DNA of 64,000 nucleotides from Mortierella sp. BCC40632 (GCA_011634665.1 WAEK01000002.1:3366501-3430500), one strand, 5' to 3'; shown: positions 1 through 12,727, counted from the first letter of the stretch. Made by a program: numbers and translations. The notes: generated from the letters alone by a model not told the origin.

Positions 1-2276
1 CAGCGCTTGTGGAGGTAATACTATCTGCCTGGATCTATTCTTCTGTACAGCAGTCTCCGGAAATTGGGTCGAACTTCCTGGATTGTATTCATAATTAGAG
101 CAGACTCTTGGGACAGGAATGAGAGATTGAGAGTGAAGGAGTGAGAGTGAAAAGGCGAGAGGGAGAGAGAGAGAGATGGAGAAAACGTGTTTAGGCTCGA
201 TTGCGTGCAAAGTGTATCGCGTGAGAGTATTTCTCCCTCGGAGCTGCGGGCACAAATATGCAACGGCCCAGCAAAAAATGCGAAAATGAACAGAACAGGG
301 CTCGGGGTGCGGGGCCAAAGAAGGGTTGAGTCGCACAGGGCGGACTCGCTTCGGCATGCATGCACGACAACCCATTGTGCTCAAAGTTCTTTTTTGCCAA
401 CCACACACACACACCACCACCACCACCACCACCACATCCCTTCGCGTACCACATACACACAGAGAGATAGAGAAACATGCCTCCCGTCCGACCAATCAGT
501 TGACAGCCTCCTTTCGCCCCATTTTGTTTAAACGCGAATAGGAGAACAACCTCGACCTGTGGTCGCCGCTCAGGATTGGTGCCGTCGATGTGCGCGTGCC
601 CGCCTCAATACTCCACAGGTTCGAGCGCCAGACCAGCCTCGACTACTCGGTCATGATACCCAACCTGCAGGACCTTATCCCAGACCAGCCCCCATCGTCA
701 TCTATGGGACTGCAGCAGAGTCAGGATTGGAACTTTGTCAACAACACTTTCTGGGAAGAGTATCATGATTTTGCGACAATCAATAAGTTTATGGAAACCT
801 TGGCCTCAAAGCACCCAAAGCTCGTCAAGCGAGTTTCCATTGGAAAGACACACGAAGGTAGGGAAGTCTTTGGACTTTCGATCCATGGTTACAAGAAGAA
901 AAAGCGACATGGCAAGTCAGGGGTCTGGGACGAAGAGGAGCACGAGGACGAGTACGATGAAGAAGAAGAAGAAGAAGAAGAAGAAGAACTGGAAGATTAT
1001 GTCGAGGAAACGATCGAAGATATGGCAGACGGGTTATTGGCATGGATCAAGTATAACTTTGGGCTCAAGCCTAGGATCCCCAAGAAAGGCAAGAGGCCCT
1101 CGCGCCCCAAGAAGCATCCAAAGGCGATTGTTATCCATGCTGGTCAGCATGCCCGAGGTATGGACGCAAAACTTTTTTTCCGGCTCTTATTTAAGCAAGT
1201 GAACCTCCATCTCAATCCTTGGCTAACAATCGATACCTTTTTTTTTTTTTTTTTTTTTTTTTTGCCTTTCGGTTGTTTTGGGATATGTTTGCTTCGATTT
1301 AGAGTGGATTGGACCTGCTGTGGTGACATATCTCGCCAAGGAACTCACCCGAGGATACAAGCGCAACAAGAAGATCACCCGCCTTGTGAACCGGTTCGAG
1401 TTTGTGCTTGTCCCGCTATTGAATGCTGATGGATATGTCTACTCATGGGAGCAGAACCGCATGTGGCGAAAGAATCGACAGCCAACCTCAGTTGAGAGGT
1501 GTCCTGGCATTGTAAGGGTCCAGGTTTCATTTTGGGGGATGTCTCACTCTCAATAGTTCCAGAATCCTGACAAAAGGAACGACTAACGTTGTCTGATGTT
1601 CTCAACCCACCCATTAGGACCCAAATCGTAACTGGGGCTACAAGTGGGAAGCTGGCGGAGCCTATGACAACCCTTGCAGCGAGGGATACCAAGGGTCGGA
1701 AGCATTTGCTGCGCATGAGGCAAAGATGATGGCTGACTACATCCAGAAGCGCAAGAACGTGGTCTCGTACATCGATTTCCATGCCTACTCACAACTTTGG
1801 CTGACACCTTTTGGAGTTGACTGTGACAAGGTCCCCAAGGATGACGAGGATATCACAGAGGCAGCCATGGGTGCTGCGAAAGCATTGCATGACGTCCATG
1901 GCAAGCGATTCGGCGTTGGCAGTGTATGCAATCTTGTCCTACGAGCTACAGGGGGCTCGATTGATTGGTAACTACATTCGCCGCTTCTTTTTATTGATAG
2001 ACCCTGCACCTCCTGCACTTGGGTTTTATATGCTGGCATGAAAGATATATTGGCTATGTTGAGAGATAATATCCTAATCAAAGCTCTTGCGCGTAACTTA
2101 TTAGGACGTACGCAGAGGGAAAGGTCAAGTACTCTTATGAGGTTCAGCTGCGTGACACTGGTCGTTATGGCTTCTTATTACCAGAGTCTGAGATCTTACC
2201 ATCTTCCGAAGAGACCCTGGCCGCAGTCCTGTATCTCGCCAACTTCATCCGCCTCCGCGAGAAGCAATGGGGTTAG
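1..2276 (+). CDS. ECM14: ECM14-like M14 metallocarboxypeptidase homologue (5' partial)
   Basis: The gene enters from the left edge. I read exons 1-14, 542-1157, 1303-1511, 1618-1967 and 2105-2276 (stop TAG); all phases agree. Exon 2 carries the end of a carboxypeptidase propeptide (LDLW, then MIPNLQDLI). The M14 domain follows: zinc ligands HARE, split by the intron at 1158, and the His of DFHAYSQ; substrate residues in NRMWRKNR and DPNRNW; then SIDW. The residue that should be the catalytic Glu before LRDTG is Gln (YEVQLRDTG). Fungal Ecm14 proteins are known to lack this Glu and to bind zinc without peptidase activity, so I infer a secreted or vacuolar pseudo-enzyme. Oddities are an Asp/Glu-rich stretch (about 950-1015) between the propeptide and the zinc site, and a basic patch after it. 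The C-terminus, FLLPE followed by about 30 residues, fits the family. A signal peptide would lie outside the window. Confidence 0.9.
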
Positions 2277-3782
2277 TCCTTCTTAAGAAAAGAACCCACC
2301 AATAGTCCTTTACTGAGATCAGGAGATGTGAAGGCACATGAATAAAAAAGCGAAAGAGTTTCCATGAAAATTTCGGTAATAACAGGCACATGCTCCATTG
2401 GAGGTACAAACCCATGGTCGCCAGTTGGAAAGTGTAACTCGCAGTACCAGGTCAGCTACCGTTTGACTCGAGCTACAGGCTTTGAGCAGCGCCTTGACCA
2501 TTGAGCGTGGACGACTTGAGAGCATGAAAGAAAGAGCGCACTGACTGTGGTCTTTCCATTTCAGCCCTCGTGGATCAGCTTCGAACTTTTGCATCGAGGT
2601 TTAATGTACATTATAAAGGCCAAGGTATATACTTCTCCAATCGACAGGTATCTTTGCTACCCAAGCAAGTATCAATAACGAACATCGGAAACAGATCCCC
2701 CGTAGCATTCTGAGCCTCCCTTGATCCTTACATCGCCGATGTGCCCTGACCGGACGAGCCTTCTTTAACCAAAGTACGAATTCTAAAAAGATTTGATGGC
2801 TAGAGAAGGTGCAAAGTCTACTCTGTGGAGAAGTTAGGCTTAGGTGAAAGTAAGAGCGAGCTATGATCCTTCAACTCCCGTGTACCTTCTTCCCCAACAC
2901 TTTTTGTTCTTCTGTTCTAAAAGGAAGAGGGCTCAATACTTTGACGCTCTTTGTCCCTCCTCACCTTCTGCTACCTCTGTCGCCATCTCAAATATGTTCC
3001 GCATCGACAGTGTTGTACGTACACACGCCCTTTAGAAAACGATGGATGGTTCAAGCTGGCTTTTCCATGTCAAGGAAACTTGAAGCTGCCAGGGATTCGA
3101 TTGCTTTGACAACATAACGGACACCGCGACCGTTGGGCCAACGGCATTTGTGCGACAAAACAACTCACCCTGGAGGACTGGCTCGGTGGAGGAGAAGCCT
3201 CGACGGTGCTTTTGTTTGCTCTTGAGTCTGCGCTTTGTAGCGCCATTGATACGAGGACGCCGACGGATGTAAATAAGCGCCATGCAGCAGCCCATTTGTT
3301 TATATGGATGTGTACAACTGTGGAGAGGCTTGCACATGCCTGCCACGTCTAGTACACACATCCTCATGGATCCGTGACAAGCATGTCAGGACTGCGAGCA
3401 GAGTAAGGGCGATATTCGATCCACCGGTCGTTCCTTTCTCTTTCTTCTTTGCATACACTCGTATCCATTGCCTCCACACCCCCCTCCCTGCCTCATCGTG
3501 GCACTCCTCCTCCATCCGCCCCATCCCTCGCCCTCCACTCCTCACCGCCCGTTCCCTTCATTCATACCTCTCCACTCCTACCCCTCCACCCCCCTGCCCT
3601 TGTCCCCGCCCCGTCCCTTCCTGCTATGTCCCTTTGCTGATCGTCATCGCCACTCCACACCCCTTACTTACTCTGACTGCCGGAATCCTCACGTCCGGCT
3701 CCCCAGAACCCCCTCTCTTGAGTCAGCTTTGACGAGCACGCCTTCTTCCATCCTCTACTTTGTTTCCAGTTCATAATCGATA
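2277..3782. other. Intergenic, no gene recognised
   Basis: This holds the 3' flank of the ECM14-like gene and the 5' flank of the Frizzled-like gene. No ORF here resembles a known protein. The last 350 bases (about 3430-3780) are a strongly pyrimidine-rich leader (C/T blocks) directly before the receptor start codon, as is common for fungal promoters and 5' UTRs. Confidence 0.6.
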
Positions 3783-6700
3783 ATGATGAGATCCACGCCT
3801 GTTTCTGCGCTTTCAACCCTCCTCCTTCTCACTCTACTCGTTGTGTCTGCTGTTGCTGCTCCGTCTACGACCAACACGAACGGTGCAGCGAAGACTACGT
3901 CCACCGTACCAGCAGTCTCGACGACTTCGACTATCCACTTCATCTTTCCTACTCCTGCTCCGACCTCACCCGCTCAGCCTCCCTCGCCCAAGCCAGGCAA
4001 TGGCACAACAGGAGGCGCGTTCGGGTCCTGCCCAGGCCCGCTTATTGCCAATAGACTAAACCTCAATATTTCGACCTGCATTGGCCAATGCTGTCTTCGG
4101 TGTCCCGCAATTAACAGCTTTTATGAACCCGACAAGGTGGAGCACGTCTTGAATGCGGCCTATGTTGCTCGCCAGATCTCGCTCGCCTTTTCGGTCTTCA
4201 TGGCGCTTTCGTATCTGGTTCTACCAGGGAAGCGGATGCAGCCTCACATCTCCGTTCTTTTCCTTACAACCTCGCTGTCGCTCTGGTATGCGGCCTTTGA
4301 CATCATGCCCGGGGTCTCGAACGCCTGTGTCAATGAGTTTGAGCAGTCGACTTCACGCAACTCCAGACTCTGTGGAGTCCAGGGTGTCTTGATCATCTAC
4401 CTGACACAGACGAGTGCCCTCTGGTGCTCGCTCCTCATCTACAAGCTTCACTTGGTAAGTTGGACCCTTTGGCTCGCTCGATGAAAGGTGTCACTTCATC
4501 GATCAATAATCCCCGCCGCTGCTGCTTTTGCCATTCTGCTCCTCGCCCTTTTTTTTTTTTTTTTTTTTTAAAAAAAAATAATGTCTGCTCGATGGTCCAC
4601 CCGATAACTTGGCAGTGCATACGATGAAGGATCATGCAATTGTGCTCCAGCCCCCATTACCCTTATCGTAATCTCCTCTATGCATGAATTCACCGCTTAC
4701 TCGACAGAGCTGGCCTCTCTGCTACACATCCATCCATCGGGTCAAAATTCTTTTGCCCTCTCTTTGCCCAATCCCCCTTTCTTGTCCTTTCCGCCGAGTC
4801 GTACACACGGCTCCGCTCTTTTGCTTGCCCAATCTCTGCCACATCCAATACGAGACTGTTGTGGATATTCACACCCACACACTCTGCGTTCGTCTGAGTA
4901 CGGGAGGAAGAAGGCTGCCCTTTAGTCCACGCCTGCATAGCTTTTGCAACGACCTCTTTCTCTCTCTTTCATTTCCCTGTGTGTCATCTTGTACTCCCTC
5001 CTAGCCCTCCCAGCCCTACCTGTCACAGAGGCTCAAATGCAGGAACTATGGGACTATGAGTAGCCAAGGAAAGAAAAAGAGAGAGAGAGAAAAAAAAAAA
5101 TTGAGAGCTGAGAGCACCACCCAAAAGAAGGCAGAGGACAACAACAAGCGACCGCTTCCAGGCACCGAGTCTACCACCTCACTAACCTTGCCTCCTTTTT
5201 TTCTCTTCTTCTCACCTACGTGCCCGTCCCCATTTGCCGTGCCATGCAAACATTGTTCACTTTAACAACCGTCTGTGGATTGGGTTGGGGGGAAACTTCT
5301 TTGCTGAATGGTAGCTGGCAGTTTGGCGTTCAGACTTCATTGACCGGTACTATAAATGGTTTACTGGTTTTTGTTGGATCTTCCCTTTGGCATTTGCTAT
5401 TCCGGTTGCGGTCAAGAATATTGCGGAATATCCAGGAATTGGATTCAGTTGTCTTGTTAGTACGCCCAACTTGAATACCTATCTCTTCTATCCAACGGCT
5501 GTTTACATGTACCCGGCCATGATCTGTCACGTTATTACTATTGGCAAAATGATTCAGGTAAGCTGACCCGGCTCGGGTTCCTCCACCCCTGTTCCCGTTT
5601 ATCCACCCACTGTCTTTCTCTCTCTCTCTCTCTCCTCCTTCGCCCAACGCACACCTTGGGCTGCTGTGCCCCCGTGTTCTAGAACCATTCAATGAGAAAG
5701 GAGGCGTGGGGCGGAAAGGTGTCCTGTCGCGCGATGTATTTGCGACAGGTACTCTCATGCTCTATCCTCCGCAACGTTCTTTCTGTCAACCTAAACTCTA
5801 ACCTATTATTTGGTCCTGTGTTCGACCTCAGTTGGCCGTGATCTCTTCAAGAATCGACACAGGCTTGTCCCAACTTTCATCCGATGCTCGAGAAAGGATC
5901 ACAACGACCATGCAAGCCAAGCGTCTCCTTCGTGGTCAATGGCGCCCAGCACTTATGATGGGCACGGTCATGACCTGCTTGACCGTCTTTTGGGTAGGTG
6001 TTCATGAACCATGAGAAAGAGGGCCTGTGCTTGTGGTCCAACTTTTGAGTTTTTTTTTTTTTTTTTACTTTTTGTAACACATCTTTTTTTTTCACACTCA
6101 ATTCAACACAGCTGTTCTACTTTGTGGATGCTCATCGACTGGAAGGACTCGGTATGACAACGCCTTGGCTTCAGGAATGGGTCCGGTGCGTGATGACCAA
6201 CGGTTCCCAGGGCAAAAACTCGGATGAAACTCAAACTATCTGTGCAAGAATAGCTGCCCCATACATGCCCTCTATCCCTTGGTTCACAACCGCAGAGATG
6301 TTGCTTGGTATCTTGGGAATTGTAGTTGCAATTGTTTTCATTTCCAAGGTCGAGTTCTGGGAAGAGTGGGCCTACATGTTGTCGAATGTGTTTACGAGAG
6401 GAAAGACGGGTTCTACAAGCTCACGAGGAAGACGGTCACCAATTCGGGATGACATGAATGGCGGTGCGGGCGGCGCGGGCGCCATCTCGCCCACAGCCAC
6501 GATGGTCAGTCCTCGGAATCAGTCATTCGGTCCCGAATACAAGCAGGGAAGGTCAATGGGATCTGACCACCATCTCTCATACAATCAGGCCGGACACCTG
6601 GAAAGCTCCAACGGAAGTGTCCACAGAAGCAATAGTAAATCGGTCCTGACTAAGGACATGCAGGACAATGGTGGTCAGTGGTACGACATGGATGATCTCC

Positions 6701-7584
6701 TTGACAAAGAATATAACCAGAACCAGAACCGCCAGGCAAACCAGCAGAACTCATTTGGTTATGGACCTCAGGCAGGAATGGTAGCCCACTCTGGCCCAAG
6801 CCCAATGTCGGACCCTCCACGATATAACAACGGCAGCATTGACGCCTCGAGAGGGAACAATGCTTTGTATCGATCGCCTATTCCAGAAGCCGTTCCCACT
6901 CATTGGTCTCCAAGTGCGCCTGGTCAGGTCTATCTGAGCAACAATGAGGATCGTTTCATCGAGCAGCCTGTCATGCCTTTACCGGTGCCTCGGACACCCA
7001 AGATGAGCACCAACCAGCCCGTCTACTTGTCCAACCAACGACCCCAGTCTCCCATGAGCCCTCACGGTGCTGGCTTCTCGGGTTCGTTGTCGCCTATGCC
7101 TGCTAGAACCCCGAGCCAAGGAACCAAGCCAACGGGATTCGTCGCCTCCCCACCCTTGTCTCCTACGACAACGATTTCGTCTCCTACTGCAGCAACATCG
7201 GGACCAGGACTCATGGACTCTGTTCCTATCATCGGAGTCGCCACTCGTAGCAAGCCCACTAACGCGGTTGCATACAAGCATACACACTCTCCGAAATCGT
7301 TATCACCATCGTTGCCATCTCCAGCCCTGCCAGGATCCGCCTCGCCCTTATCACAGCGTCCTGTCCTGCCTGTTCAAGGAGGTCAGGGATCGAATTTTGA
7401 GAGTGGTCAAATTTTGATGGCCTCAAGAGAACCGGTTAGCCCAAATTTGTCCGGTCTCCATGTGAATACAAATATCCCCATGAATGGTCAAGGATATACA
7501 CCAGGTCCCGCCAGCCCTCCACCTATACTACCAATGAAAAGCCCGGCCCGACACACTCAGTATTCTCCTGTGGGACCATATTAG
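3783..7584 (+). CDS. Frizzled/Smoothened-like seven-helix receptor
   Basis: Four exons: 3783-4454, 5315-5557, 5832-5993 and 6112-7584, about 849 residues. The N-terminus is a signal peptide (residues 1 to about 26) followed by a Ser/Thr/Pro-rich ectodomain. A short Cys cluster follows (CPGPL, then C-x3-CC-x2-C) with FYEP, as in fungal Frizzled-like receptors, not a ten-Cys animal CRD. Seven hydrophobic helices follow. TM1-3 are in exon 1, TM4-5 in exon 2, TM6 spans exons 3-4 and TM7 lies near residues 420-445, ending in FWEEW. The remaining roughly 390 residues form a Ser/Pro/Asn-rich cytoplasmic tail. The family (Frizzled/Smoothened membrane region, PF01534) is known from amoebae and fungi, where ligand and function are mostly unknown. 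I infer plasma-membrane sensing. Intron 1 is long (860 nt) and holds a poly-T tract near 4550. Confidence 0.85.
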
Positions 7585-7751
7585 AATAAGGATAGCTCAA
7601 CTGTCGATCTTCCTTCCACTCTTTGTTTTATCGTTATCGATTTATTAAAAATACGGTTCATATATTTAAGAGCCACGTAATAATCGAAACATATCCTTTG
7701 TCATCTTTTAATCTTCTCCATCTTCCTTTGGTTCATCTTTTGTTACTGAAT

Positions 7752-10700
7752 TCATGCAGTAGCTCGACCTTCGATAGCACGGGTCCAGTCCCATGCTTGC
7801 CAGGACTTTCTGAATTGATCTAACCTTCTCTTGTTCTCATGTTCAGAATATTTGACCTGTCGATCCCGTTTCTTGCTCCTCCACTCCATCGAATCCATTT
7901 CACAAATCGAGGCAACGACTTCTTTGACAAAATAGTCTGGGAACCGATCCGAATCCTCAATGACATGGCCAAAGCCCTTGTCTGGGGATCCAAACCAGAC
8001 ATGGAAATAGGGTAACTTGCTTGTCAATCGTCTCCGGAACCCTCCATTCGAGCTGTCTTTGGCGTCCGTTTCAATTAGCTTTTTGTGTTGTGTCCACTCT
8101 TCATCTGCATTCAAGATTGCTTCCTGTAGAAGAAATCGGTAAGGGGGGGAGAGAAAGAGGCTGGTTAATAAAAAAAAGGAGCAATAATAAATCTACACCA
8201 GAGATTATGAAAGAGAGAGAGAGCGCGCTCGCGCGCGTTGATCTAAAACAATGCACATATCACTTGGCGTACCTTAAAGAATCCAGGAGCAGCTTTTCCA
8301 GCCTGCCAAGGAACAGGAATACATTCAATCATAGTGTGCTTTTGCCATTGAATATTTACAACAGTCTCCGAAAAGATCACTGCCCGGTCTTCGGCAGCAT
8401 TCAATTGGATCAAACACTTCATAAAATTGCGGATCTCGTCCCAAGCGTCGTCATCACACTCCAGAGTAGATGTGACATGTTGGACTGGTACAATCATACA
8501 ATGACCAGGCACAAACTCCTTTGTTAGTGGTAATCCAAGGTACACCCTTGTACCCATTGAAACAATGGGCATGACAGGAGGCTTGCGCCCATCATCTTTG
8601 AAGCACAGCTGACATCGATCAAGTGCTGACTGAGTTCGTTTGTAGTCAGTGATAGCTGCATTTTTTAGCTGCATATCCGACTTTTTCACCGTCCGGGCGA
8701 TCTTGTCCGCATTATCATCCATGTAATCCAAGTCATCCTGTAACAGTCGAAAAAAAAAATTGTTGAGTTTAGTATTTGGTGATTAACTGAAGAGCCATGG
8801 TCATGCCTTAACGCCGTGCACGCAGCATCGTGTTACCTTAAAGACGGCGTCCCTAGTGATTCGGCGCGCGAGTTCTTTATCCATACCCTCTTCCAAGCCC
8901 ATTCTTTCTCGCCGAACAAGCTCATGAATGTCCACATCGCCCTCTTCTCCTTGGTAGGCAATCCGGTTTCCGGTTTCGTCATGTGTCTTCTCCTTCTTAT
9001 TCCGACCCGGGACTTTGCTGTTTCCTGGTCCAAGGGGCACAGGGGATGAAGAACCACTAGCCCGTCCCATTGTTTGAACAACGACAACCCTGGTAGCTGT
9101 ATCTGCTTGTGGTGGCGGTGATGGCCGTGACGCTGCTTCACTAAAGGCTTTTTGGGCCAACTCATACTCTTTCTCAAGGGCATCAGCATCCGGGGTACCA
9201 AGCATCTTTGCGCGGATTGATTTTGCACGAAGTTTGTTGAGCTGGTCAAGTGTTGGCGCATCGTTTGCTTGTTGAGTATCAGCTGCAGGCTGATGAGGTA
9301 TAGGTGAAGAAACATGTGTTGCAAAGGGCGATTGGATTGGGGTATATCTTTTCTCCTGTTGCTGCATCTCCTTTTCACGTTCCTTTTCGCGCTGTTGTCG
9401 AGCAAGTTCTCTTTCTTGGCGCTCTTGCTCGTCCATTGGGCGCCTGAAGGGTGACGAGGCTGCAGAGCTAAGATCCGAGAGATACCCTCCACCTCCGCCT
9501 AGTCTGGATGACCAGTCGTCTTTGCGTCGACGACGGTCACTTTCATAATCACTATCGTTATTGCGCTCCCGGCCCTTGCCGCTTTGACGATGCCTATCGC
9601 GGTCGCGGTTACGATCATCATCATCATCTTTGCGCCGGTCGCTACCCTCTCGCCTGTCATCTCTTCTGCTGTCCTTTCGTCGATCGTTCCTACGCGCCAT
9701 CCTTCGATCCAGCTCTTTGCGCTCATCCAAGGCCTCATTGTACTTTTCTATTGACTGAGAACAAACAGACGTGGCGTGAAAGGTTATTAAAAGATTTGAC
9801 GATAACAAACCACAATGCATTTTGGTGTTTTTATCGCCATAAACGCTATGCAGAAACGAAGGAGATACCATCCTATAGTCTCTGCAAGGAATAAAAACAT
9901 TACCCCATAGCGTTGTAATCCAATGACTTCAGGTGCGACACCTTCATCTGCTGCCTGTTCCATGACTCGCCTCAACTTGGTCATTCTCCATGAAGATCCA
10001 GCATCTCCTACGGTATAGCTTGGTTTTTCTAGTTTCAAAAGAGGATTATTTCACTGGCTGTCAATGCCATTTGATCTCAAAAGCGCACGATGTATAGCGA
10101 CTCTGCAATAGTTCAATAATGGGTTGGTACCAACCTATTTCAATCTCTCCCTCAATGACGCCTTTTTCCGTGAGAAATGGATTCAGCTCGACTTTGCTAA
10201 CAACAAACTATGGGTTGATGTCACACACCAAAGTTAATACACGAAATTGCCTCTGTAGCAAATAGCGCGCACCAAATAATGACACTAATAATAAAGAAAC
10301 AACGGACAAATACTTACCCTAACCTGGTCAGGGTTGGGAGTGTCTTCCTTCTGCTTCTTGACCTTTGCAACACCCATCATCCCAAAATCCAAACCGCCAT
10401 CATCCGCCATCCACGTGTCTCTTCGTGAGTCCGAATGTGATTTCTCTGCGACAGGTTCAGTTGAAGAAGCAGCCACCTTGGGCTCTGCTTGTGTAGGCGT
10501 AGGATCGACGTTGGGAATTTCCTTTTCGACCCACATATCTTCTTCTTGGAGGTCCATGGCTGAGTTGTCTTTGCCGTTGTCACTATCGCTACCACTTCCA
10601 CTGCGGCTACGACTGCGGCCATGTTTCTTGCGATGGCTACTCCTGCTGCTCCTGTTTCGATCCCTGTCCTTGTCGTGTCGAGAAGAGGATGACTTGTGAT

Positions 10701-10992
10701 GGCGGTGATGACGATCTTGGTCTTCATCACGCTCACGATGCCGAGATTTTGAGGAGGAGGAAGAAGACTTGTGTTTCTTATGACGACCACCTTGATCATC
10801 TTTGTCGTCGTCACTGCCGCCACTACCACGGTCGCGTTGGCGGTGTCTTCTATCACTATCTCTTTCTTTTTCTTTTTCTCGGTCTCGTCCTCGGTCCCGG
10901 TCCCGGTCCCGGTCGCGACTCCGCTCTCTGGGTGCCTTGCGATCGCTCTCGCGACGATGACCACTGCTACTACTCCTTGATGTTGATTCCAT
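7752..10992 (-). CDS. CWF19: CWF19-like pre-mRNA splicing / lariat-associated factor
   Basis: Six exons on the minus strand: 10992-10318, 10207-10135, 10028-9904, 9754-8837, 8737-8273 and 8123-7752, about 875 residues. Residues 1 to about 135 are Arg/Ser/Asp/His-rich (SR-like). The segment SSWRMTKLRRVMEQA is typical of CWF19. Exon 4 is again Arg/Asp-rich with a helical Gln/Glu/Arg stretch and ends in the DIHELVRRER segment. Exon 5 holds the HIT-like CwfJ C-terminal domain 1 (RCQLCF; PGHCMIVPVQH; the histidine triad is in that region). Exon 6 is CwfJ C-terminal domain 2 (YFHVWF, then FPDYF). The family binds spliceosomes and works with debranching enzyme in lariat turnover, in the nucleus. The gene is divergent from the RNA-binding gene that starts near 11169. 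The match is strong along the whole length. Confidence 0.93.
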
Positions 10993-11168
10993 GTGAGAGG
11001 GAGAAGGAGGTCTGAAAAGTCAAGTAATGGGAAGGCATGGACTTTTTTTTGCCTTTCCATGTAAGACCAAAGTGTGGCTTTTGACATATGTTTTTTAGAG
11101 CTCCTTTCCTCCCTTTTCCTCCTGTCCAAGCGTTTCCAGGAGAGAGACACACTTTGTTCTACAACAGC
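10993..11168. promoter_or_regulatory. Short divergent promoter between CWF19 and an RRM-like gene
   Basis: Only about 95-175 bases separate the two start codons, so both promoters must lie here. A short poly-T and CT-rich blocks are visible. No clear TATA box was seen. Confidence 0.5.
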
Positions 11169-12389
11169 ATGACGACAAGACTTTTTTGCCAATCGACCAT
11201 CCAACGAGCCAATGGATTGACCATCCCCAGGATTGAGAAATCAGTCGCCCAAGATATCCGACTTGCTACTCTGTTTTCAGGCTTGAGATTCGGAACAAAG
11301 GCTACATTCACCTCTTCGACCGAGAGCCGACCCCGAACGAATCAGGACCCCTCAAATACAAACCAATCGCCCAGAGACAACAAGAGAAGGGGCACAAGAT
11401 TCCCCAAAGGCAGGAGAAGACATAACGAAGAAAACAATGACAGCGCAAAGTTATCACCAACGGCTTTTAAGAAGCCGAGTGGGGATCCGGACCTGTACCG
11501 TATCTTTTTCCGGAGTCCGGACAAGATCAGATCACTAGAAGATGCCCAGGTGTTTGTTAACCACATGAAGACAAGCTATGGCCCTTTGATTCAATATCAG
11601 TTTGCAAGAGTAAGTGAGAGGGGGAAAGGGGGAGGGGGAGGGAATGGAGTCATTGTCGACTGGATGATGATAACAACCTACAAGTACTAACATTTTAACC
11701 ACCAACAAATCATTTCTTCCGCCAACTTCTGTCTGATCTTTTAAATCATCAATGTTCGTCTGAAATAGTGCCCAGAGACCAAGAAATATTTTGGATATGG
11801 ATTTTTGACCTTCAGAGACAAAGATTCGTTCAGGAGAGCCATTGATGACAAGTATATTCGAGTATCGTCCAAGGACTTTGAGATCCAACAAACAGGACAT
11901 ACACCGTCAAAACGCCACCTCCGGTTCGGGAAATCTGGATTCCAAGGATTTTATAATATCGAAGAACTGAGAGCTGCCAAGGCAGCAGAACTGAATCCAA
12001 AAGCGGCTGAGACCTTGTCCTCGACTGAACTCTCTTCCGAGTCATCACAATCTGTTGGATCAGCATTGGAGTCAAGTCAAGGAGGAGCAGAATCAGCAGC
12101 TTTTAAATCGACGTTCAAATCGCAATCTAAAGATCAGGCGGACAGTTCTGAGGTGAACGGTATTGAAGAGGCTTTCGATCAGAGTGACCTACCCCAAACC
12201 TCGTCGTCCTCTTCTGCTCGTCAACCAGCGAAGTTGGTACAGCTTTGGAAAACCATCCCACAAGGCATTGAACGTGCAGAACGGAATGCGCTGAAGGCTC
12301 AAGAAGGAGTGAAAGAGAAGGGGGACGACCAGCAAATATCTTCAGTTAAAAAAAAAAAAAAAAAAAACCATGGCGATTCGATTGATTGA
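11169..12389 (+). CDS. Probable mitochondrial RRM-type RNA-binding protein
   Basis: Two exons: 11169-11609 and 11769-12389, about 353 residues; an in-frame ATG at 11088 would add 27. The N-terminus is rich in Arg/Ser/Thr and lacks acidic residues, like a mitochondrial presequence (inference). A basic Arg/Lys stretch follows. Then comes a fold that reads as one RRM: YRIFFRSP as the first strand, a helix around SLEDAQVFVNHM, and KYFGYGFLTF, an RNP1-like strand that spans the intron. The C-terminal half is Ser/Ala/Glu-rich and low complexity. A run of about 18 A near 12350 encodes a poly-Lys end, so the last few residues depend on the exact length of that homopolymer. I do not recognise a named orthologue. 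Confidence 0.7.
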
Positions 12390-12727
12390 CGACAGACTAT
12401 CTAGACGACTCTCAAATACATATCCTCACCGGCATTACCACCTTCACCATAGACCTGATAAAGCACAAAAGCAGAAAACCCTCCCCACCCTCTCCACCCT
12501 CCTGGGTCATTCCTTGTATTTCAGCACAGAAGGGGGGGGGGACAATGAGAGAAACTTGCATTTAAAAAGGTGGTCGGAGCCAAACCCACCCAATTACAAA
12601 AATTAAGCCGAATTTCAAAAAGGAGAGGTTCAAATTCCAAAGTGTATTGAATTACCATATTCAAATCCTCCTATTTGCGAATTTTCAACCGAGCGCTAAT
12701 CTGAACCAATCAGATTGGCAGCTTTCG
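12390..12727. other. Intergenic between RRM-like gene and tRNA
   Basis: Contains an A-rich tail region and a G-run near 12531-12541. No gene was seen. Confidence 0.5.

Noticed and set aside
21..531. Short ORFs at the left edge
   Set aside because: They overlap the first intron (15-541) of the ECM14-like gene and contain simple repeats (CA, CAC).
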